Shown piece after piece: positions 1 through 11,349 of a stretch of DNA of 64,000 nucleotides (the first letter of the stretch is position 1; the number at the start of each line of letters is the position of its first letter). Below the pieces are notes generated by a model, which worked only from the letters and a program-made list of their open reading frames with translations, ran no database searches and had not been told where the DNA came from. Made by a program: the position numbers and the translations under genes. This DNA comes from Piezodorus guildinii (lineage: Eukaryota; Arthropoda; Insecta; Hemiptera; Pentatomidae). The stretch is from positions 107,997,906 through 108,061,905 of the forward strand of contig CM041292.1 of assembly GCA_023052935.1 (NCBI GenBank), in the 5' to 3' direction.

Positions 1-880
1 GATACTAGGTTCATATTTTTAAGACCCCAGATTTCTCCAGCATATGTTACTACAGGCTTTATAAGGTCTTGTACATCATAAACTTAGCATTGCCGCTTGA
101 TACTTTCCTGTTTTGAGGTGGAGAAATTGGCTTAATTTCCTTCTGCTATTCTCTTTCTCACCTCTTCTTCCTTATCTAGGTTATCACTAAATTTAGAACT
201 GTGATAGAGGAAACTTGTGACCCATTCAAAGTAGTAAGGGACTATTAAATAGTGACTGCCTCTGTGCCTGCTGTTTTTCCTTATACTTAGAGTATTCCTT
301 AGTCTTTACCGCATTGATGTGTTGGCCGATGTTGTTTACCTCTATATTTAGCACTTCAACAATTACTTGATTATTTTTTTGCATATTTTTGTGACTTTCA
401 TGTTTTTTTTCAGTTGGTTTTATAACTTTTACTTTATTCCTTGATTTCAATTTTCTTCCACAATGTGTGGGTAAAATCCTAAGTGCTTTTCTCTTTTCCT
501 TGAATTAAATGAACTTCTAAAGCACTTCATGTTACCTTTTCTTTGTGGAATACTGAAAACTCCCAAAAATAAGTCCAAAGAATTTCACATTTTTAAAAAA
601 TGTGTACATATCCTAACTCTACTGACCACAAATTTTCTGAACAGAATCAAAACTAAGATGACAGGAACTGATAAGATAATAAAATTTATTGAAACGACTT
701 TTTTGATTTTAACAATCATAAGTATCAAGAAATGGACAAAACTTTATGATCATTAGGATTGAAATTTATTGTTAGCATTAATTTATAACTCACTGCATCC
801 TTTTAAACTGATTTGTATTTATTGCTCTATTTTTTATTGACTCATGTAAATACCTATTATTCTGTAATCATTCTGTTTAG
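1..880. other. Intronic sequence of the IFT54 gene
   Basis: This is AT-rich non-coding sequence upstream of the first recognisable IFT54 exon. That exon begins with the third base of a split codon, so at least one more coding exon must lie upstream. I see no convincing exon or repeat here. Confidence 0.5.
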
Positions 881-3800
881 ATCAGAGACACAGAATAATA
901 TTGAAAATAATTTGCCAGATACAGTTAAAGAGACTGAGAAAATTAACAATGAAGAAGTAAGTCAAACTGGAGGAATTTCAAAGCAGTCATCGGTTGAATC
1001 AAAGACTGAAGAAGCAAATGCAGACAAAAAAGAAGAAGAAATAGTTTTTAGGCATAAGGAACCAGAACATAAAAATCAAAAACAAAATAATGAAGTTGAC
1101 AATCATAAACAATCAAACGGTGAAATAACATTAAAAAGACCGTCTACTCGAAGATCATCTTCAAGATCACTTAAACAACCAATGAGTAAGTATAATAAAC
1201 TCATAACTTGAAAATGTTGAGAGGCTCTAGAGAGATTTTTTGCAACATAATTCAATTTAATTACCTATCAAGCTGTTTTCATATTAAAAAATGGTTAAAC
1301 CATATCAAGTATTGTTAAATCATTGCGTGGCAGATCTTTCTTAAGCATATCTCATACAAAATTTTCAATGATTTAAAACTATCTTTTGTTCTCAGAAGTC
1401 ATTTCTGAAAAAGGTGATCCTGGGAAAGACAAAGAAGATTCTAAAATAATTGAGGATACGAATGTTTCTAATATATCTGATAAGAAAAAGATTAAAAATG
1501 AGGTAAAGGATTTTAATACTCCTGAAGCTGATACTCGACCACCTTCTGCTATGTAAGATATTTCTATTAACTAATTATATCCATCCTTTTTACTTTCACT
1601 TACCTATATGTGAAACATATAGTAAGGGAAGATATTGCAATCGTAGAAAATTTTCAAATTCCAATTTTAAATGGAAGTACACATTTTAGGGTCCCCCGAG
1701 TCCAAATGATCAAGTCCCGAAAAAAGGTCTGTGTGGTAAGTCTAGTGCAAAAACGAAAACTCATACGGAACAGAAATTTCATATTTAAGACTAATATACA
1801 TCTGAGATGTTTTTATTTCTAGAATTTCTATTGATTTCAATAAAATTTCAATTATTTAATACCAAAGTAACTCTAAAAATGTAAATAGTTACATACTCAA
1901 TGGAAATGGCTTACCACTAAGGTTGAATTTTTATTAAAATAAAAATATCAAAATAGCAGGTGTAGGATCTAGGAGACAATTTTTGAATACCAGAAAAAGC
2001 CATTCTCTAACCTCAACTCTGTTTACTAAAAAATGTTCATCTCTCTATTTACAATTCAGATGTCATGAAGAGGTATGCAAAATCTTAAAAATCAGAAGTA
2101 CAAAAGTCCATTATTTTCATGGTGACCATGATATTTACCAGGTGTTTATACAGAGAGGACCAGAAAAGCCGTGGCCTCCACTCTAAAAATTATTGGAACC
2201 AATAAAATAAAATTAGGTATTAGAAAAAAATATGTGGTTAGAAACATTTTTACATCTGAACACTTAATTTTCAAATTAATATGTTTATAGACAGTGTATA
2301 TAATTTTATTGCTATAGTTAATAATTTTATTACAGTGAAAGACCCAGGACTGCAAGAAGAGCCCCACCTACTGCTAGACCTCCCAGCGCAAGGCCTGGTG
2401 CTCCCAAAACTAGAGATCGTGGAGAAGTTGCAGTTGACTTGAAGTAAATATTTATTTTGGCCAAGTTGATTTTAATTATATATAATGATTCTATAATATA
2501 AGTATATAATTTTTTATCTTGGTCAACTTGATTCTAGTTAATAAATGCTTAAGATATCTCTCAAGAAAAACAACAAAAAATGTTTTCCTGTGATAAAATT
2601 CTAATTTAAATAAAATGAATAAATCTGTGGTAGCATAAGAAATTTTTATTGTTCAGAAGTGATACAATGTATTTATTTAAATTAGCTGCTGTCCAACATA
2701 CTTTGCAGAATGTGAAAGAGACGCCTTATTTATATCACTAAATTTTGTCCCATGATATTCCACTTTTTGTGTTGTTTATTCAAATAAATTACAATTATTC
2801 TAATCAATTCTTTGTTCATTCATAACTAAAATGTGTACCTAAGTTCAGCTCATTACAGTAAAGTGAAGATAAGGAATTTGTGATTGGCAAATATTATTAT
2901 GAAATAATAATATCTACAATATGCTATAAAAACTTTAATATATGCAGGGATCACTTGTAGCTGGGTGGTTAGCGTAACAGCCTCCTATGCAAAAGGTCAC
3001 GGGTTCAAACCCGCAGGTGGTCCTAGGATTTTTTAATGGGAGTAAAAAATCCTTAGTTACGCCGTCCTTCGGTTGGGACGTTAAAAGGTGGTCCCGAGCC
3101 TGTGCGATGTCAGGTACTCGTTAAAGATCCCTATCCTAATAAAACCTGGATAGGCAAAATTTAGGACTCCCACTGTAGCATCGTCCGATTAGCCATAGTA
3201 GCATAAAGTGACGTTAAATAAATAAACAAACAAACTTTAATATATGCTATGTCATAAAGTGTGTGTATGATCCTTCAATGGGGAAATTGAATTGTTGAGC
3301 ACAATCCTTGACTAATAACCTTGTTATAACGAAGTCAAAGAAACTTTATTTCCCTGTAAAGCCTCTCTCTATGGATTGTAGTGGGTAGAAGTATTTCTTA
3401 CCTGTTTTGTTTTGTTATTTAGCTAATAATTAAATAATAATTATAATGATATACTCATTTTATATGTTATCTCTTTTTTGACAAGCAAAGAGAAAGAAAA
3501 TGAAGCCAAAGAAGTCATTGTAATTGCAGAAAATGAAAAAGTTGAAGAGGATAAGGAAAACATGGTAGTAGTGGAACCGCATCATATGGTTCTTGATGAG
3601 GTTAGTTAAGATATTTTAATTTTAGTCTCAAATCAATCTCTATATTTGTGAGTTTGTTTAAAAACATTATTGTGTGACAATTTGGAAATTATTTTTCACT
3701 GTTGTTTAATGCAATTAATGAAATATATATACGTATATATATACCGTAAAATGGGGTGAATACGAGCAGTAGGGTGACATAACTTCAATATTATTTCAAA

Positions 3801-6675
3801 GTTGCGTGAAAGCAACTTACTTTACTGTATAGGAATTAATGTTGTTGTTATTGGTTGGCCACTCTGTAAATAATTTGATTATATGGTTTTGTTTTGTTGG
3901 TGGTACTTTAGGCTTATCAGTTCAACCTGTGAAAAATTGTAATAGTTTCTATGAAATTTTTCTCTCCCACAAACTTTACCAGTAAGATGAAACTGTTATC
4001 CATATTACTTATTTAGTATCTGTTTATTGTTCTTCAAGTTGTGTTCTTGCATAAAATTACTTGCTCAATATATTATTTGCAAGTTTCTTAGCAAAATTTT
4101 TTTTAAGTTATGGCATCCACATTTTCTGGAGTGTGGGGTGAATGGGAACACAGCTGTTTGCTGAATATTCTTCGCAAGACAGTGATGCTGAGTTAGTGTT
4201 GTCATGCACATCTGCAAATTAACCTGGATTCGAATCATTATCCACAAATTATGACATTTCAGTTGGCGACTTTTTACTTATTAAAGTATTTGGGAAAAAA
4301 CCTTAGAATTTTTTACTATATGTTTGTAAGAGTTTTGTGCCTGATGAAGGAGGATGCATCAGTTTGTTTTTCAAAAGAATCAAGCAATGTTATAGGTTTG
4401 TCCCAACTCAAGAGGAAGCTTATTTTAGCCCTAGTGAAGTTACATTTAAGTTGCATGAGCGAATCAGATCTTCTAACTTAGCCAGATTCTTGGGTTCTGT
4501 TTCATTTATCAATGATCTAAGTGCATACATCATTTACTGACATTTCCTCTTCTTCCTACAGAAGCATGATGCTTTAGAACTTTTTTAGAATATAAGAGAC
4601 CTAATTTTTAGAATAAAGTGACCTAATTTATATTTGTAAAAGATTTCGTTTAGAAAAAGTAATTTAAAAAGCATTTTAAACTGTTTTCATTTTCAATGCC
4701 ATTCCTATTCACTTCTACTGTAGGGTGAATGGGGACAGTAATATATTATATATATTTTTTTTTTTTTTTTTCAAAACTACTATTCAAAAACACACACCCT
4801 GTAAATATGTAACTGAGGAGGTGTGGACCTAAGATTTGATGTATTGTTTAATTAATTGAGATAACAAATAAATTTGTTATATTGCTCAAGAAACCTAACT
4901 GTACATAGCATTAATCTCCAAGAGGTACGGAAAATTATCTAGAAGTAAATCGTTCAAAAACAAAAATAATCTTCTTCCATAAAGGAAAACAGAAAAACTT
5001 CTATTATGATGGAGAACTAATGGAAACAGTAACATATTACACGTATCTGGGCGTTCCTTTATCCTCTTCTGGTCTCTTCTATGAGGCCTGTAAACACGCT
5101 CAATCTAAGACAGCCTGCGCGATAGGTACAGTTATTGATATCTGTAGAAGGTCTAAGATGGAATCATGGGAAAGTAGGAGACGATTAAACGAAGCCATTA
5201 CTACTAGTTCACTTTTCTACGGTATAGAAATTTGGGGTCTCAGATATCTAGATGCTATAGAGAAAGCACAGTTAAATTACTTTAAAAGGTTATTTAATTT
5301 AAATAGAAACATTCCTTATTGGCTCTTAAGATTAGAATTTGGGCTTGAACATTCCACGACAAAAATAATAAAATGTGTCTTGAGATTCATATAGAAAATA
5401 CTTATCATGCCAGACGATAGAATACCCAAAATCTGCTGTATGATACTTAGAGAAAAACATAATAATCGACCATCTGCAAAATATAACTGGTTTACCCAAA
5501 TATACAATATTTTAGATAAAGCCGATAGCTCAGAGATACTTTTTGAAAATAACCCATCTACTCTACAAACCAATAGTACAGTAATAATTGAATCATTTAA
5601 GAAATTACTACACAACAAAGATATCGAATCGTTAAGATCGAGTCAATATAGCCCTTTCTACAATAGTCTTTACCAACTAACTTCACTCAGCCACAGTTAT
5701 CAAACCATTAATAATATTCCGTTTAAGATGTTAAAAATAATAATACAAGCTCGCCTCTCTGGAAAATACCATATTAAATTCTCTCATGCAAACAATACCT
5801 AAAATATTAAACCTAAAGAAATCTGCACAATATGTAATAATATGAACACATATGAAACCATATACCACTTAATAGCAGTCTGTCCAATATATTCTGCACT
5901 TCGAAACCACTACATCCCTCACGCTAATAACATACCAGAAAGCCTATTTCCTACAATATTAACTATTGATGACCCAATTAAAATCAAACTGCTCTATTAT
6001 TATTTAGTTAGTACCTTAAAACTAAGATCATTTGTAATAAATGAGTAATATTTATTAACAATTACGAGCTACATTAGAAAATAATCAATTATTTATAAAA
6101 TTAATAATACTGTCCCTAGTTAATGTTTCATAGTGGTTCCTATGTAATAGATAATGTCTGCACTATTGCAAGGAACTATTATAATCCATAATCTGGTTTC
6201 ACAAAACTCTTTTAACTATATTTATATATCAGTGTTCATTTAAAATCCTAATATTTAATATTCATTCACTCCGATGTTAATTTAAAATGTATTTATGTAT
6301 ATATATATATATAACTATATGTACTAAAAATTTGTATTTCAAAGACTATTTAAAATCTAAAATACTTTAATACTTCTATATAAGATAAAGAAAAAAATAT
6401 ATATATATACCTGTATAATTTGTTACTTTCTGTTTATTTTGTTTATTCTACTATGCTGTTTAATGCTTATCTATTATCCTATTGTGATTTGTTGCGTTTC
6501 ATGTTTATTACTTATAATTGTTATTAATTGCTGTTTGTTATGTATAGCCTGACCAGGCTCTATTTGTATGGGGAACCCCCAAAGACAAATAAACTCATTC
6601 TATTCTATTCTATTCTATATTGCTCAAGAAACCATAGAGTGTTCTAATTCACCTCAGTTTACGGTATATACATAC

Positions 6676-6763
<88 letters not shown>

Positions 6764-9700
6764 TTATTTATTTATTTTTAGGAAAATAATGTTGAAGATG
6801 TAAATTCTTCTGGTGCAGAAGGAGTATTAGTTGATATTTTGGAATCAGCTAATGGTATTGAAAAACAAAAGCAAAAACCTCAGAAAACAGAGATTGTAAG
6901 TTATTGCTTCATATTTAAAATAATTGATAGAAAACATTTTAATTTTTCTTTATTTTATTGCATGAAAACATGAAATTTAATTAAATCCATTTTCTAATGG
7001 TGAATATACATCATTTCAAACATACACAACACAATTGCGTAGAAGAGTCTGATATGTTTACCGGGAACTTGGAAAGTAAAGAAGAACTTGTTCTTTAAAC
7101 ATTTTAATTAATTGAAAAACATTCTCAAGTGCTGTCTTAATATGATGGAGAAACAGTTGATAAACTGAGTTTTTGTGGATTAAATGATCTTCAATTTTTC
7201 CTTAAAACAACCTTAGCAATCTACTCCATGGTTGTACAATAATAATTAGTGTGTTTTATATAACTATTAATTTTTAGGATTATGAATATAATTTTGTGCG
7301 TAATTGAATTAATTGTTCTAGTACTGATCTGAATTATCTCAGAATACCCCGTAACATATATTGATAAGCATTAATTTATTATTATTTATTGATTCATAGG
7401 AATGGGAGGGTGGACAAAAAGATAAGCGGGCAACTTGGCAAAAGGAATGTGATCAACTAAAGGCAGGCATCCAAGCTTTAACAAGATCTACGGGTCCTCT
7501 AGGCAAGTTATTTGATTTTCTTCAGGAAGATGTCGACCTTGCAGCTCGAGAATTATCGTACTGGAAGCAGGCTAGCGCTGAGTATACAACACAACTGCAG
7601 TCAGAAAAGAGGTAAATAGTTAAAACAATACCAATGAATTCTGTTTTTATTATCTGCATTATTGTATTGGGTTGTTTCACATGAAATGTCCGTTTTTATA
7701 GTTTCTGAAATATATAAAGGATTTTTCAGGTCTCTGTTGTTTTCTTCCGAATGTTTACATATTTAAAGTAAACAGTTACTAATCCTCTACCTTTGTATTA
7801 TAAACATTAGCTTCCCAATCAATTACCCACTTTTTAGTATACCTCCAAATATGAACATGGAAACACGCGATTTTCAAGTAATATTTTTGAACGAGTTTAA
7901 ACTCGGCCATTCAGCAGCTGAGGCCACTAGAAATATTTGCAAGGCATTTGGGGAAGGGTGTGTTAATGAACGAGCCATTCGCCGTTGGTTTGCTAAGGAA
8001 AACTTTCCCGAGGAAGACCTCCGTCCGTAATAGACAACGATGTCCTCAAACACACAGTACAGTAGAAGGAAACCCCTACCAAACAGTTGAAGGACTCCCA
8101 GCACAACTAAATGCAAGTGCATCTACCGTTTCCAAACATTTAAAGTGTATTGGGAAAGTAAAAAAGCTTGATACATGGGTACCTCATGATCTCACTGAGC
8201 GGCAGCAAGACCCCATGTTCAAAACATACCGTGCAAAAATTAAAAGAACTGGCCTACGAAGTTCTTCCGCACCCATCATATTCTCCCGACTTGTCTCCAA
8301 CAGATTACCACCTGTTCAGGAATTTAGACAACATCGTCAAAGGAAAACTTTTTGAAAATGATGATCAAGTGAAAAGTGCATTTTCAGATTTTGTTTCACT
8401 TCAAAGCTCATAGTTTTTCAGTCCGGGATAAAAAAATTGGTGTCACATTGGGAAAAAGGTGTAGAAAAAGAAGGGAAATACTTCGAATAAAATTATCTTG
8501 TTTTCATATCATATTTTTAATAAAAATCCTTTACCTTGAAAACGGATATTTCATGTGACACAACCCAATATATCATGAAAATTTTTGGAAGTTTTTGTTT
8601 TAATAGCTTTTATTTTGTAGTTATGAAGTCATAAAAAAAAAAAAAAAATCATTAAAAAACAAACAGGCAAGGAGATCCCTCATATAACTCCTTTTCAGCC
8701 TATACTGAGTTATGTATGGTAGGTCAGTTGTAGTCATGTTTTGCACAAGTTTGTTTATGTGTCCATTTATTTTGTCCTGAGATCGTTTATAAGTCAATCG
8801 AATATGTTTTGTTGTAGTTGGAATATGTAAGTCAGTATGAAGGGTGAGTAATGTTTGAAACTTATGGAAGTGGGTTTGTTGTCAGTCTTAAAAATTGCGA
8901 TTGAAAGGTTTGGATTTTTTGTATGTGTCTTTTTAGCAGGTCCGTACATTTGGCAAGCGTAAGCCCATATAGGTTTTAATTAGGAATTAGTCCGGGTGGC
9001 GGTCATTAAATGAAACAGCTAAATAGTTTCAACTATTTATTGTTTGCCAACGTTTCGACCCTCCTTTGTGGGTCATCCTCAGGGCGTAGGGTGGGAGAAT
9101 GGAAACTGGAATCAAAAACTGTTCATGATCACAATTCTTTCTCTTACTATATAAGATATAAGTAATTGAAAGTAATATGACCTAGGTATGTTACTGTATT
9201 GTAGGGGTGATGGTGTATATAAACTGGAGGGCAGGTTCTGCATCTAAGATTAAATGTAACATGTTGTACCATTTCTTACACCAGTTTTCTATGTTGTCCA
9301 AGTGGTGGTGTAATGTCAAACTGGTCTATATAAAGTCTGGTCTGTTTTTCTCACAATAACAGCAGTATTGCCGGCATATGTCACAGTAAGGATGATTTGG
9401 TCTGTTGGTAAATCATATGTCCATATTAAGTTAAACTTACCGAATCACATTCGACTCCTACTAACTGACAAACGTAGGGCAAGGAAAAAATGGCACAACA
9501 CAAGATATCCATCTGTCAAAAAGCATTACAATCACCTGACAAACAAATTAAAAACAGAAATAAGAAAATTCAAAATACAAAACTTTCAGAACTTTACAGA
9601 AATTTAAAACCTTTAATCATCCTCTCCTCACTAAATCCCAAACCTGGTCGAGATCCGATGAAGAGAAATCCCAAATCTTTGGAGAACACCTTTACAACAC

Positions 9701-11317
9701 GTTTAATCCGCACCCTGATATCCTTAATCCCAGCCATAGTGAATATGTTGAAGCAGAACTAACTGTTCCTCTCTAAATGTCCCTTCCTCCTAAGGCCTTT
9801 CACCCTTCCGAAATCATTAATATCATTCAAAGATTACCATCCAAAAAAGCTCCTGGCCATGATCTCATCACATCCCATATCCTGAAACAGCTCCCCAAAA
9901 AAGCCATACTCTTACTCACCTACATATATAATGCCACACTTCGTTCTACCTACTTTCCCGATACTTGGAAATTGTCCATTATCAAAATGATTCCTAAACC
10001 TAAAAAGTCTCTAGAAAATCCATCATCCTACTGTCCTATCTCTCTTTTGCCCATCATGGGCAAAATACTGGAAAAACTCCTCCTAAAACGTCTATATCCA
10101 ATCCTTGACATTCATCACGTTATTCCTGACCACCAGTTTGGATTTCGCTCATCCCATTCCACTATACAGCAGTGTCACCGTGTGGTGGATGTGATATCTT
10201 CCACATTGGAGCGCGGAATGTATTGCACTGGAGCCTTCCTCGACGTGGAACAGGCTTTTGACCGAGTTTGGCATCCAGGACTGCTCTACAAACTTCGTCA
10301 CTTCCTCCCTCCTACCTACTTCTTATTAATCCGTTCCTACCTCACAGTTAGAACCTTTAAAGTAAACCATAACCTTTCCTTCTCCGCCATATTTCCTCAG
10401 ACCGCAGGTGTGCCCCAAGGTAGCATCCTGGGTCCAATCCTTTATACCATATATACAGCTGACATTCCTACTCATCCTTGCACTGTCCTCACTACATACG
10501 CCGATGACACATGTGTGTTATCTGTAAACAATGACCCAACTATTGCTTCCCAAACTCTTCAGTCTCACATTGTTTCCATTGAAGAATGGTGTCAAAAGTG
10601 GAGGATCAAAATAAATCCTACTAAATCCCACCAAATTACCTTTACCCTGCGCCGCAAACCTATGTCTGTCTGTCCCACTATATCCTTTGGCAATATTCCA
10701 CTCACCTCAGTTGAACAGATCCGATACCTTGGACTGCATCTTGACAGACGACTTACTTGGAATCCTCACACTAGACTGAAACGACAAGAAACAGCTCGCA
10801 GATATCGCTTATTACAACATTTACTTGACAAATGTTCAAAACTTCCCACCTACTACAAAAAAACTAATTTATATTACCATACTTAGGCCTATTTGGACAT
10901 ATGGAATTGAACTATGGGGATCCACCAAGCCATCAAATTCCTCTCGCATCCAATCCTTGCAATCCAAAATCCTCCGAAAGATCCTAAATGCCCCTTACTT
11001 TGTCACCAATAAAATAATCCACAAAGACCTGAATATCACATTAGTTGCAGACTTAGCCCGAATTAGATATACCTCCTTTCACTCCAAATTACCACTCCAT
11101 CCAAACCCACTTGTCCGCAATCTCTCATCTCCTTCTATTCCTGATCATCCTCCGAGGAGGCTGAAACGACGATGGCCTCGAGACCTTCTTGTCTGAAAAA
11201 CCTTTGAAGTGCTGCCAATGGGTAGATTCTTCTCACGCCTATCATGTCCATATCTCATGTGTGAACAGTCACATTTACTTGATGTATTTTTTGTGTTAAT
11301 ACAGTTGTAAATATCTC

Positions 11318-11349
<32 letters not shown>

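Noticed and set aside
226..450. 74-codon open frame on the - strand, Lys-rich
   Set aside because: It lies in an IFT54 intron, has no family resemblance and no splice or promoter context; it is typical of AT-rich random frames.
2946..3020. tRNA-like A and B boxes suggested a tRNA gene
   Set aside because: The acceptor stem and anticodon arm cannot be formed, and the unit recurs with a body, a tail and target duplications, so it is a SINE.
6568..6789. 73-codon frame encoding repeated Ile-Tyr
   Set aside because: It is the translation of a (TA)n microsatellite; the same holds for the frames at 61971-62162 and 57928-58173.
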